Of a DNA stretch of 64,000 bases, positions 55,214 to 64,000 are shown one piece after another; position 1 is the stretch's first letter; each line of letters begins with the position of its first letter. The stretch comes from an uncultured Alphaproteobacteria bacterium (GTDB lineage: Bacteria; Pseudomonadota; Alphaproteobacteria; UBA6615): the NCBI GenBank assembly GCA_943787745.1, contig CALSNJ010000004.1, positions 124,001-188,000 on the forward strand. The letters run 5' to 3'. Position numbers and translations under genes: made by a program. A model generated the notes under the pieces. That model searched no databases. It saw only the letters and a program-made list of their open reading frames with translations, and had not been told where the DNA came from.

Positions 55214-56410
55214 ATGAACATCCACGAATATCAGGCCAAAGGTCTGCTGGCGAAATTCGGTGTGGCCGTCCCACGCGGTTCTGTCGCCTACACAGTTGAC
55301 GAGGCCAGCAAGGCTGCCGCCGAACTCGGTGGTGACATCTGGGTCGTCAAATCCCAAATTCATGCAGGCGGCCGCGGTGCCGGGCACTTCGCCAACAATC
55401 CTGACGGCGGCGGCGGTGTTCGCCTCGCCCGTTCGGATGACGATGTGCGCGCACATGCCGAAGCCATGCTGGGCAATGTCCTCGTCACCAAGCAGACCGG
55501 CGCAGAAGGCAAAGAGGTCAAACGCATCTATGTCGAGGAAGGTTGCGACATCGCGCGCGAGCTTTACCTCAGCCTGCTGGTCGACCGCGAAACCTCCCGC
55601 ATCGTTATCATCGCCTCGACCGAAGGCGGCATGGACATTGAAACCGTTGCCGAAGAAACCCCGGAAAAGATCGCAACCGTCGCGATTGACCCTGCGACCG
55701 GCATCATGCCGTTCCACACCCGCGAGATCGCCTTCGGGCTCGGCCTTGAGGGTGCGCAGATCAAGAGCGCTGCCAAGTTCCTGATGGCCATGTACAAGGC
55801 CTTTCTCGACATGGATGCCGCGCTTGTGGAGATCAACCCGCTGGTCGTCACCGGCGCGGCGATGTGATCGCGCTCGATGCAAAGATGAACTTCGACGACA
55901 ACGCGCTCTATCGCCATCCCGACATCGAAGAGCTGCGCGACGAGGACGAAGAAGACCCGATGGAGCTCGAAGCCGTCGAAGCACGAGCTCAACTACATCA
56001 AACTCGATGGCGCGATCGGCTGCATGGTCAACGGTGCCGGCCTGGCGATGGCAACGATGGATATCGTCAAGCTCTACGGCGCGAACCCGCCAACTTCCTC
56101 GATGTGGGCGGCGGCGCGACCAAGGAACGGTGACCGACGGCCTTCAAGATCATCCTGTCGGATCCCAATGTCGAAGGCATCCTGGTCAACATCTTCGGTG
56201 GCATCATGCGCTGCGACGTGATTGCCGACGGCGTCGTTGCTGCGGCGCGCGAAGTGTCACTCCATGTCCCGCTGGTTGTGCGCCTCGAAGGCACCAATGT
56301 GGAACTCGGCAAGAAAGATTCTCGCCGAGTCCGGATTGCCGATCATTACGGCAGATGATCTGGGCGACGCGGCTGAAAAGATCGTGAACGCTGTGAAGGA
56401 GGCGGCGTAA
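55214..56410 (+). pseudogene. sucC: Succinyl-CoA synthetase beta subunit, with about six single-base indels
   Basis: Full-length SucC in content: ATP-grasp domain ([33 protein letters not shown]) and the C-terminal CoA-ligase half ([31 protein letters not shown]). From 55214 to 56410 is 1197 bases, exactly 399 codons, so the net shift is zero. Within it the frame breaks at about 55853-55859 (base lost), 55973 (C gained), 56088-56091 (G lost), 56128-56130 (G lost), 56138-56141 (G gained) and 56314-56317 (A gained). After correction the protein is well conserved throughout. Consensus error is more likely than a dead gene. Subunit of a TCA-cycle enzyme. Confidence 0.9.
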
Positions 56411-56414
56411 CGCC

Positions 56415-57290
56415 ATGTCCGTACTCGTTAACAAAGACACCAAGGTCATCTGTCAGGGCTTCACAGGAGCTCAGGGCACATTCCATTCCGAACAGGCCAT
56501 CGCCTATGGCACCAAGATGGTCGGCGGCGTGACACCGGGCAAAGGTGGTTCAGCACCCATCTCGATCTGCCGGTCTTCGACACCGTCAACAGGCCGTCCA
56601 GCACACCGGCGCGACGCCTCGGTCATCTATGTTCCCCCGCCCTTTGCAGCCGATGCGATCGTGGAAGCCGATCGATGCGGGTCTCGGACTTGTCGTCTGC
56701 ATCACCGAAGGCATTCCGGTCCTCGACATGGTCAAGGTCAAGCGCGCTCTGGATGGTACACAACCCGTCTGATCGGCCCGAACTGTCCCGGTGTCATCAC
56801 ACCAGATGAATGCAAGATCGGCATCATGCCCGGCCACATTCACCAGCGCGGCAATATCGGCATTGTATCGCGCTCCGGCACGCTTACCTATGAGGCCGTG
56901 GGCCAGACCACTGCTGTGGGACTGGGCCAGACGACCTGTATCGGCATCGGCGGCGATCCCGTGAACGGCACAAACTTCATTGATTGCCTTGAAATGTTCC
57001 TCGACGACGACGAAACCGAGGGCATCATCATGATTGGTGAAATCGGTGGATCCGCTGAGGAAGACGCAGCGGACTTCATCAAGTCTTCGAAAATCAAGAA
57101 ACCGATTGCCGGTTTCATTGCAGGTGTTACGGCACCTCCGGGAAAACGCATGGGCCATGCCGGTGCAATCATCTCGGGCGGCAAAGGCACAGCAGATGCC
57201 AAGATCGAGGCGATGAAATCTGCAGGTATGCTGGTGGCGAATTCGCCATCCGCGCTTGGGACAACAATGATGGCGGCCATGAAGGGCTAA
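56415..57290 (+). pseudogene. sucD: Succinyl-CoA synthetase alpha subunit, with about five indels in its first half
   Basis: A SucD of 291 codons (876 bases). The first 45 residues ([20 protein letters not shown] to TPGKGGS) and the last 170 ([20 protein letters not shown] to the end, with the active-site His in [15 protein letters not shown]) share one frame. Between 56547 and 56764 the expected protein ([47 protein letters not shown]) is read across at least five indel sites near 56547-56556, 56588, 56610, 56668 and 56755-56764. As in sucC, the corrected sequence is well conserved. Coupled closely to sucC (four bases apart). Confidence 0.9.
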
Positions 57291-57298
57291 ATCTGATT

Positions 57299-57322
57299 GT
57301 TGGTGCGACGGGGGGCACCAAC
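57299..57322 (+). other. Hairpin between sucD and sucA
   Basis: GTTGGTGC (57299-57306) pairs perfectly with GCACCAAC (57315-57322), with a G-rich eight-base loop. No T-run follows, so it is a read-through or processing structure in the suc transcript, 41 bases before sucA. Confidence 0.55.
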
Positions 57323-57363
57323 GCGTTCAACCGGGGACCGCGGAGAGACACTGCGGCAAAAAA

Positions 57364-60303
57364 ATGAGTAACTACATAGGCCACTCGTCGTTTTTGAACG
57401 GCGCAAATGCCACCTTCGTCGCCGAACTATACACGCGTTATCTCGAACGGCCGGAAAGTGTCGATCCGGAGTGGGGAGAGTTTTTCTCCACCCTGCATGA
57501 CGATGCGCGCGCCTTGCTCGAAGACCTGAAAGGCCCCAGCTGGGCACCGCGGAATTCCGCGATTATCGGCGGCACCAATGGTTCCGGAACCAACGGGGCT
57601 GGCGGAAACGGGCATACTGCTCCCGCTGTCACAGCACGTGCGGGGGCCGCGCTCAAAGGCGCGCCGCTCTCTTATGGTGCTGCAACGGACGCAAGCGCTT
57701 CGCCGGATCAGGTTCGACGCGCCACACTGGATTCGATCAGGGCCCTGATGCTGATCCGCGCCTATCGCGTGCGGGGACATCTGGAATCAAACCTTGACCC
57801 CCTCGGGTTGATGCCGAAAGAGCCGCATCCCGAGCTTGACCCCAGAACCTATGGTTTTGCGGAATCCGACATGGATCGCCCGATCTTCATCAACTATGTG
57901 CTCGGGCTGGAAACAGCCACAATGCGCCAGATTATTGACGTCGTCCGCGATACCTATTGTGGAAATATCGGCGTCGAATTCATGCACATTCAGGGCCCTG
58001 AAGAAAAAGCCTGGATTCAGGAACGGATCGAGGGTGAGCGCAATCACACAGAATTCACCGACAAGGGTAAGGAAGCCATTCTTGGCGCACTAACCCGGGC
58101 GGAAATTTTTGAGCAGTTCCTCGACAAGAAATACACCGGCGCCAAGCGTTTCGGTCTGGAGGGCGGTGAGTCCCTGATTCCCGCGCTCGAGCAGATCGTC
58201 AAACGCGGTGGCCAGCTCGGCTTGCGTGAACTCGTGATCGGCATGCCCCATCGCGGGCGCCTGAACGTGCTGACCAATTTCATGGACAAACCTTTCCGGG
58301 CCATGTTCTCGGAATTCGAGGGCAATTCCCCCAATCCCGACGATGTCATGGGCTCGGGTGACGTGAAGTATCACCTTGGCACGTCGTCTGACCGGACGTT
58401 CGATGGCAATACAGTGCATCTCTCGCTGACGCCGAACCCAAGTCATCTGGAGGCGGTGAACACCGTTGTTCTAGGCAAGGTTCGCGCCAAGCAGCAGCTC
58501 CGCACAGACACCGATCGTGAAAAAGTCATGGCGATCCTGATGCATGGCGATGCCGCTTTTGCCGGTCAGGGCCTGGTTGCCGAAACTCTCGATCTTTCGC
58601 AGCTTCGCGGCTACCGCACCGGTGGCACCGTGCATGTGATCGTCAACAATCAGATCGGCTTCACGACAAACCCGACAGCCGCGCGTTCATCTCCCTATTC
58701 CTCTGATGTCGCGAAGATGATTCAGGCGCCGATTTTTCATGTGAACGGCGACGATCCGGAATCCACAGTTCATGCCGCGCGCATCGCCACCGAATATCGG
58801 TACCGCTTTAAAGCTGATGTCGTGTTCGACCTTTGGGGCTATCGCCGCGCAGGGCACAACGAATCCGATGAGCCGGCCTTCACACAGCCGCTGATGTACA
58901 AGTCGATTTCCGAACAACCCACCACCCGCGCCCTCTATGCCAAACAACTAGAGGACCAAGGCGTTATCCCGCAGGGTGGCGGCGACCGTATGGTTGAGGA
59001 ATTCCAGAACTTTCTGGAGCAGGAATTCGAAGCGGCCAAAAGCTACAAGCCCAACAAGGCCGACTGGCTGGAGGGCCGCTGGGCCGATCTGGGCATGGCC
59101 GGAGATGAAGAGGCACAACGGGGCAAAACCGCGGTCAGCATGGACCTCCTGCGCGAAGTCGGCCATGCCATCTCGGAACCGCCGGACGGCTTCAACGCGA
59201 ACTCGAAAATCCTTCGCCAGCTCAAGAGCAAGCGGAAGATGATTGATGAAGGAAAGGGCATCGACTGGGCGACCGGCGAGGCCCTCGCCTTTGGTACGCT
59301 GCTGTGTGAATCGACCCCTGTTCGTCTGTCTGGCGAAGACGTCGGACGCGGCACATTTTCACATCGTCATGCCGTTCTCATCGACCAGCAGAACGAAGAC
59401 AAATACATCCCACTGTCGAACATCCGATACGGCCAGGCACCGATTGAAGTTATCGATAGCCCCCTGTCTGAGTTCGGCGTTCTGGGGTTTGAGTATGGAT
59501 ACGCGCAGGCTGAGCCGCATGCACTCGTCCTCTGGGAAGCTCAGTTCGGCGACTTTGCCAATGGAGCACAGGTGATCATTGACCAGTTCATCGCATCGGG
59601 TGAGTCCAAATGGCTGCGCATGGCTGGGCTGGTGATGCTCCTTCCTCATGGCTACGAGGGTCAGGGCCCCGAGCATTCCTCAGCCAAGCTGGAGCGCTAT
59701 CTGCAGCTCTGTGCGGAAGACAATATGCAGGTGTGCAACATCACCACACCGGCGAACTACTATCATTCGTTGCGACGTCAGGTTCATCGCAACTTCCGCA
59801 AGCCGCTCGTCATCATGACGCCGAAATCGCTACTGCGTCACAAGCTCTGCGTCTCCGACCTTGACGATTTTGGTCCCGACACAAGTTTCCATCGCGTCCT
59901 TTGGGACAACGAGCAGCTTTGCGAAGACAAGGATGTGAAGCGCGTCGTGCTGTGTTCAGGCAAGGTCTACTACGACCTGTTCGAGGAACGCGCCAAACGC
60001 GAAATCGACGATGTCTTCTTCCTGCGCCTGGAACAGCTGTATCCGTTCCCCAAGAAGGCACTTGTAAAAGAACTCTCTCGTTTCAAGCATGCTGAAATTG
60101 TGTGGTGCCAGGAAGAGCCCGAAAACATGGGCGCCTGGACGTTTGTGGACCGTCGTCTGGAAGCGGTGCTGAACGAAATCGACGCTGACCAAAAACGCCC
60201 GCGCTATGTGGGTCGCCCGGAAGCCGCCTCACCTGCCACAGGCAATGGGGCACGGCATCGGCGTGAACAGGAAAAACTCGTAGACGACGCCCTGACGCTG
60301 TAA
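57364..60303 (+). CDS. sucA: 2-oxoglutarate dehydrogenase E1 component
   Basis: A 979-residue thiamine-diphosphate-dependent decarboxylase of the 2-oxoglutarate dehydrogenase complex. The N-terminus FLNGANATFVAELYTRYLER is the E2-binding peptide region. Landmarks are IGMPHRGRLNVLTNFM, the ThDP-binding MHGDAAFAGQGLVAETL to VIVNNQIGFTTNP, and the C-terminal LPHGYEGQGPEHSSAKLERYLQ. Full length and intact. The downstream sucB starts 33 bases after the stop. Confidence 0.97.
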   Translation: MSNYIGHSSFLNGANATFVAELYTRYLERPESVDPEWGEFFSTLHDDARALLEDLKGPSWAPRNSAIIGGTNGSGTNGAGGNGHTAPAVTARAGAALKGAPLSYGAATDASASPDQVRRATLDSIRALMLIRAYRVRGHLESNLDPLGLMPKEPHPELDPRTYGFAESDMDRPIFINYVLGLETATMRQIIDVVRDTYCGNIGVEFMHIQGPEEKAWIQERIEGERNHTEFTDKGKEAILGALTRAEIFEQFLDKKYTGAKRFGLEGGESLIPALEQIVKRGGQLGLRELVIGMPHRGRLNVLTNFMDKPFRAMFSEFEGNSPNPDDVMGSGDVKYHLGTSSDRTFDGNTVHLSLTPNPSHLEAVNTVVLGKVRAKQQLRTDTDREKVMAILMHGDAAFAGQGLVAETLDLSQLRGYRTGGTVHVIVNNQIGFTTNPTAARSSPYSSDVAKMIQAPIFHVNGDDPESTVHAARIATEYRYRFKADVVFDLWGYRRAGHNESDEPAFTQPLMYKSISEQPTTRALYAKQLEDQGVIPQGGGDRMVEEFQNFLEQEFEAAKSYKPNKADWLEGRWADLGMAGDEEAQRGKTAVSMDLLREVGHAISEPPDGFNANSKILRQLKSKRKMIDEGKGIDWATGEALAFGTLLCESTPVRLSGEDVGRGTFSHRHAVLIDQQNEDKYIPLSNIRYGQAPIEVIDSPLSEFGVLGFEYGYAQAEPHALVLWEAQFGDFANGAQVIIDQFIASGESKWLRMAGLVMLLPHGYEGQGPEHSSAKLERYLQLCAEDNMQVCNITTPANYYHSLRRQVHRNFRKPLVIMTPKSLLRHKLCVSDLDDFGPDTSFHRVLWDNEQLCEDKDVKRVVLCSGKVYYDLFEERAKREIDDVFFLRLEQLYPFPKKALVKELSRFKHAEIVWCQEEPENMGAWTFVDRRLEAVLNEIDADQKRPRYVGRPEAASPATGNGARHRREQEKLVDDALTL

Positions 60304-60336
60304 TGCGACCGGGCGAACAACAGGAACGTTAAGAAT

Positions 60337-61896
60337 ATGGCGACGGAAATCAAAGTCCCCGATATGGGCGAGTCGGTAACCGAAGGCACGATCGCCCGAT
60401 GGTTCAAGGCTGAAGGCGAGGCGATCACGGCGGATGAACCGCTGGTCGAAATCGAGACCGACAAGGTCACGGTTGAAGTTCCTGCGCCGAGTTCTGGTGT
60501 CCTGACCGAAATTCGTGCCAATGAAGGAGCAGACGTCGAGGTCGGCAGCGTAATCGGTGCCATCGATGAAAGCGCAACCGCCACGGCAGCTCCCGCCAGC
60601 AAGCCAGCCGAAGCGAAAGCTGGCAAGCCTGCTGCTCCGGCACCTGCAGCCGCCGCAAGCGGCGACATGATCGACATCAGCGTCCCCGATCTGGGTGAAT
60701 CCGTGACCGAGGGCACCGTTGGTCGCTGGCTCAAAAAGGTGGGAGATTCATTCGAAGCCGATGAGGCTCTTGTCGAAATTGAAACCGACAAGGTCACCGC
60801 CGAGTTGCCCGCACCAAGCGCCGGCACACTGGTCGAAATTATTGCCGATGAAGGCGTGGACGTTGAAGTGGGAGCCGTTGTCGGCCGCATCACCACGGGC
60901 GACGCCCCAGCTGCCAGCGCAGCCCCCGCCACCGCACCGGCGAGTTCCTCGGAAGCCGCTGCAGATGACCTGCCGCTGGCACCGGCCGTCCGCAAACTGA
61001 TCGACGATAATGGTCTGAACGCAGCCGATATCGAAGCAACCGGCCGTGACGGACGCATCACCAAGGGTGATGTCCTCCGCCACATGGAAAATGGTGGAAC
61101 CGCGAAACCGGCCGCACCGGCAGCATCTGCCCCGGCCGCACCGACAGCCCCGACATTCGTGTCTGCCGGCGACCTGCCCGACCGCCCCGAAGACGAGCGC
61201 GGCGAAGAACGCGTCCGGATGACCAAACTGCGTCAGACCGTGGCACGCCGCCTCAAAGAGGCACAGAACTCCGCCGCGATGCTGACGACTTTCAACGAGA
61301 TCGACATGAAGGCCGTGATGGACCTTCGGGCCCGCTACAAGGACGATTTCGAGAAGAAGCACGGCATCAAGCTCGGATTCATGAGCATGTTCGTGAAAGC
61401 GGCCGTCAATGCGCTCAAGGAAATTCCAGCCGTGAACGCTGAAATCCACGGCGACGAGATTGTCTACAAGAACTACTACGATATCGGCATTGCTGTCGGT
61501 GGTGCCCAGGGCCTGGTCGTTCCGGTCATGCGCGACGCAGACGCCAAAAGCTTTTCCGAGATCGAGTCCGGTGTTGCCGATTTCGGTAAACGTGCGCGCG
61601 ATGGCGATCTTTCAATGAAAGAGCTGACCGGCGGCACGTTCACAATCACCAATGGTGGCATCTTTGGTTCGATGCTCTCCACACCAATCCTCAACCCGCC
61701 GCAGTCCGGCATTCTGGGGATGCACAACATCGTCAAACGCCCGGTCGTGATCGACGATGAAATCGTCATCCGCCCGATGATGTATGTCGCCCTGAGCTAT
61801 GACCATCGCATCGTTGATGGACGCGAAGCTGTGACCTTCCTTGTTCGCATCAAACAGGCGATCGAGGACCCCGAGCGCCTTCTGATCGGAGTCTGA
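60337..61896 (+). CDS. sucB: 2-oxoglutarate dehydrogenase E2 (dihydrolipoamide succinyltransferase), two lipoyl domains
   Basis: A 519-residue E2 chain. Lipoyl domain 1 carries Lys43 in [13 protein letters not shown] and lipoyl domain 2 carries Lys152 in [13 protein letters not shown]; Ala/Pro linkers join them. The E3-binding domain (about 215-250, [20 protein letters not shown]) and the C-terminal catalytic domain with [11 protein letters not shown] follow. It transfers succinyl to CoA. Many alphaproteobacterial SucB have a single lipoyl domain, so two is somewhat notable. Seven bases before lpd. Confidence 0.95.
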   Translation: MATEIKVPDMGESVTEGTIARWFKAEGEAITADEPLVEIETDKVTVEVPAPSSGVLTEIRANEGADVEVGSVIGAIDESATATAAPASKPAEAKAGKPAAPAPAAAASGDMIDISVPDLGESVTEGTVGRWLKKVGDSFEADEALVEIETDKVTAELPAPSAGTLVEIIADEGVDVEVGAVVGRITTGDAPAASAAPATAPASSSEAAADDLPLAPAVRKLIDDNGLNAADIEATGRDGRITKGDVLRHMENGGTAKPAAPAASAPAAPTAPTFVSAGDLPDRPEDERGEERVRMTKLRQTVARRLKEAQNSAAMLTTFNEIDMKAVMDLRARYKDDFEKKHGIKLGFMSMFVKAAVNALKEIPAVNAEIHGDEIVYKNYYDIGIAVGGAQGLVVPVMRDADAKSFSEIESGVADFGKRARDGDLSMKELTGGTFTITNGGIFGSMLSTPILNPPQSGILGMHNIVKRPVVIDDEIVIRPMMYVALSYDHRIVDGREAVTFLVRIKQAIEDPERLLIGV

Positions 61897-61902
61897 TCAA
61901 CC

Positions 61903-63312
61903 ATGGCAGAGAACACCTACGACCTCGTTGTTATTGGCGCTGGCCCTGGCGGCTATGTGGCTGCAATTCGTGCCGCACAACTCGGGCTGAATGTCGCCTG
62001 TATCGACAAACGCAAGAGTCTGGGCGGGACCTGCCTCAATATCGGCTGTATCCCCTCAAAGGCATTGCTGCAGTCCTCCGAGCATTACAGCCACGCCCTG
62101 CATGGATTGGCGGCCCACGGTGTCAATGTCGGCAAAGTATCCTACGACCTGTCGGCGATGATGGGGCACAAGGACAAGGTCGTCAAAGACAACACCAAGG
62201 GTATCGAGTTCCTGTTCAAAAAGAACAAGGTGACGTCCTATCACGGCACCGCCAGCATCAAGAGTGCGACACAGGTGGACGTCACTTCTGAAGACGGGAA
62301 GATCGAGTCACTGAAAACAGGTTCTGTGCTGATTGCGACCGGCTCAGAATCCGCACCGCTTCCCGGCGTCGAAATCGACGAGAAGCAAATTGTGACATCC
62401 ACGGGCGCACTCACACTGGAAACCACGCCAAAACACCTCGTTGTGGTGGGTGCCGGTTATATCGGCCTCGAAATGGGTTCGGTATGGGCCCGGCTCGGTG
62501 CCGAAGTGACCGTGATCGAGTTCCTCGACCGCATCACTCCGGGTATGGACGGGGAAGTCGCCAAGGCCTTTCAGAAAATTCTCGAAAAGCAGGGCATGAC
62601 CTTCAAACTCGGCACCAAGGTAACAGGCGCTGAAACTCTTAAAACCAAGGTCAAACTCACCGTTGAACCGGCAGCGGGCGGTGACGCCGAAACCATTGAT
62701 TGCGACACCGTACTCGTCTCGATCGGCCGACGACCCTTCACCGACCAGCTTGGCCTGGACGAGGCGGGTGTAAAGACCACTGATCGCGGATTTGTTGAAA
62801 TCGACGAACACTTCCAAACCAATGTGGAAGGCATCTATGCCATCGGCGATTGCGTCCGCGGCCCGATGCTGGCCCACAAAGCTGAAGACGAAGGCGTCGC
62901 GGCAGCAGAAATCATCTCCGGAGAGAGCGGCCACGTGAATTACGACGTCATTCCCGGCATCGTCTACACATGGCCCGAAGTTGCATCCGTTGGCAAAACC
63001 GAAGAGCAACTCAAAGAAGAAGGTGTCGATTACAGGATCGGCAAGTTTCCCTTTTCTGCCAATGGGCGCGCACGTGCAGCAAACGAAACCGATGGTTTTG
63101 TGAAACTTCTCGCCGATGCCAAAACGGACCGCGTGCTCGGCGCGCATATTCTCGGCCCGGATGCCGGCACCCTGATCCACGAGATCGTTGTCGGAATGGA
63201 ATTTGGCGCCTCGGCAGAGGACATCGCAAGAACTTGCCATGGGCACCCGACCCTGTCGGAAGCCGTCAAAGAAGCTGCACTCGCCGTAGACGGACGCACC
63301 ATCCACATCTAG
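61903..63312 (+). CDS. lpdA: Dihydrolipoyl dehydrogenase (E3)
   Basis: A 469-residue FAD/NAD disulfide oxidoreductase. The FAD motif is [16 protein letters not shown]. The redox disulfide is in [17 protein letters not shown] and the C-terminal active-site His is in [14 protein letters not shown]. It serves the E1-E2-E3 complex encoded by sucA-sucB. Intact and full length. Convergent with the response regulator gene. Confidence 0.97.
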   Translation: MAENTYDLVVIGAGPGGYVAAIRAAQLGLNVACIDKRKSLGGTCLNIGCIPSKALLQSSEHYSHALHGLAAHGVNVGKVSYDLSAMMGHKDKVVKDNTKGIEFLFKKNKVTSYHGTASIKSATQVDVTSEDGKIESLKTGSVLIATGSESAPLPGVEIDEKQIVTSTGALTLETTPKHLVVVGAGYIGLEMGSVWARLGAEVTVIEFLDRITPGMDGEVAKAFQKILEKQGMTFKLGTKVTGAETLKTKVKLTVEPAAGGDAETIDCDTVLVSIGRRPFTDQLGLDEAGVKTTDRGFVEIDEHFQTNVEGIYAIGDCVRGPMLAHKAEDEGVAAAEIISGESGHVNYDVIPGIVYTWPEVASVGKTEEQLKEEGVDYRIGKFPFSANGRARAANETDGFVKLLADAKTDRVLGAHILGPDAGTLIHEIVVGMEFGASAEDIARTCHGHPTLSEAVKEAALAVDGRTIHI

Positions 63313-63318
63313 CAGGCC

Positions 63319-63690
63319 TCAATCGACCGTCAGGTGCCGTTTCACCGCGCTTGCAAGCTCATGTAAATCCAGCGGCTTGCGAAGCAATTCGGTTGCACCC
63401 GCATCAAGGGCTTCAGCTTCGGCTTCCCGCAGCACCTGACCGGTGACAACAAAAATCGGTAGCCGCGTGTCTTCAGCACGAATGTTACGGATGAGCTCAA
63501 CCCCATCACCATTGGGCATACGCAGATCGGTTACGATGAGGTCGGCCGGGTCTGCTTGATGCGAAGAAAGCGCAGTAGACCCGCTGCCAGCCATGGTCGT
63601 ACGGATAGACTCACTTTCAAGAAAACGGGAAACCTGCTGGGCCGCCAGCGGCTCATCATCAACCACCAATATATGTCGGCTCTGCGTCAT
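63319..63690 (-). CDS. Single-domain response regulator
   Basis: A 123-residue receiver domain. The acid pocket is DDE (residues 11-13), the phosphorylated Asp is Asp55 in LIVTDLRMPN and the conserved Lys is in LLRKPLDLHE. No output domain. It overlaps the stop of the upstream histidine kinase by four bases (ATGA), so the two are partners. Regulatory target unknown. Confidence 0.9.
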   Translation of the reverse strand: MTQSRHILVVDDEPLAAQQVSRFLESESIRTTMAGSGSTALSSHQADPADLIVTDLRMPNGDGVELIRNIRAEDTRLPIFVVTGQVLREAEAEALDAGATELLRKPLDLHELASAVKRHLTVD

Positions 63691-64000
63691 CGACTTCCAC
63701 TCTCCATGGGCGCGGCATCATCTGCAACATCCTTTGGCACGACACGTGGAATCGAAATGGTGAATTCGGCACCAGCACCCCCGTTTCGGGCAGAGAGTTC
63801 ACCGTCCATACCGGTGACAATACCGTAGGAAATCGAGAGACCAAGCCCTGTCCCTTCACCGGGGCCCTTCGTTGTGTAGAACGGCTCAAACAGACGCTCG
63901 ATATGTTCATCAGGAACACCACCGCCATTGTCACTGACCACGACAAGGATGCGATCTGCCGAAAGGTCCTCCTTGATTTCGATTCTGACCTGACAGCTTT
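63687..64000 (-). CDS. Sensor histidine kinase C-terminus (5' end outside window)
   Basis: The last 104 residues of a histidine kinase, read from the window edge. The ATPase domain motifs are the G1 box SDNGGGVPD, F box FEPFYTTKGPG and G2 box GEGTGLGLSISYG. The sensor, HAMP and phospho-acceptor His lie beyond base 64000. Partner of the response regulator that follows. Confidence 0.9.
   Translation of the reverse strand, partial: SCQVRIEIKEDLSADRILVVVSDNGGGVPDEHIERLFEPFYTTKGPGEGTGLGLSISYGIVTGMDGELSARNGGAGAEFTISIPRVVPKDVADDAAPMESGSR

Overview
The window is a 64 kb piece of a chromosome with moderately high GC from an alphaproteobacterium, probably of the Rhodospirillales-like or marine type (inference). 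The evidence is gene order and lineage-typical families: chorismate mutase-hisC-tyrC next to metX-metW, argH-lptM-lysA-TIGR02302-CpdR, ftsE-ftsX-YdcF-plsC, DUF2852 and DUF2125 proteins, an MJ0042 zinc-ribbon protein, a HIG1 protein, and a large TCA block (sdhCDAB, then zapE-mdh-sucCD-sucAB-lpd). No insertion sequence, prophage, integrase, rRNA or CRISPR array was seen. The only RNA gene I can name is tRNA-Leu(CAA).

Layout. 0-5 kb holds a truncated glutathione transferase and a small-molecule cluster: alpha/beta hydrolase, methyltransferase, Ntn-type gamma-glutamyltransferase relative and a carboxymuconolactone decarboxylase-family protein. 5-6.6 kb has an AI-2E/PerM transporter and a small orphan. 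6.6-12 kb is a minus-strand molybdenum hydroxylase operon (large, [2Fe-2S] and FAD subunits plus a frameshifted CoxG) with a bicupin upstream. 12.5-19 kb has tRNA-Leu and housekeeping genes (YqaA, DsbB, Coq7, HNH, esterase, glycosylase, GluQ, Nudix). 19-23 kb is a cobalamin adenosyltransferase / ETF / 3-hydroxyacyl-CoA dehydrogenase run. 23-30 kb is TlpA, arginine and lysine biosynthesis, a large TIGR02302 envelope protein and CpdR. 30-34 kb is cell division and phospholipid genes. 34-41 kb is aromatic amino acid, histidine and methionine biosynthesis. 41-44 kb has GST, cupin, LysE exporter and pyridoxal kinase. 44-45.3 kb is a 1.3 kb stretch with no convincing gene but with a strong bidirectional terminator, several hairpins and a near-consensus CRP/FNR-type palindrome. 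45.3-48.7 kb is sdhCDAB. 48.7-54 kb has PaiB, a small membrane protein, a PhyH dioxygenase, a second carboxymuconolactone decarboxylase paralogue, a dehydrogenase with a SAF domain, and ZapE. 54-63.3 kb is mdh-sucCD-sucAB-lpd. The right edge is a response regulator and a truncated histidine kinase.

Points to note. sucC and sucD each contain several single-base indels that break an otherwise perfectly conserved protein, and the CoxG gene contains one. The sucCD cluster looks more like local consensus error than gene death. The most interesting unexplained DNA is the 44.1-45.0 kb region, a candidate non-coding RNA locus. The two carboxymuconolactone decarboxylase paralogues share an unusual Y-E-W-x-H-H centre in place of the redox CxxC and sit beside two separate uncharacterised small-molecule gene sets.
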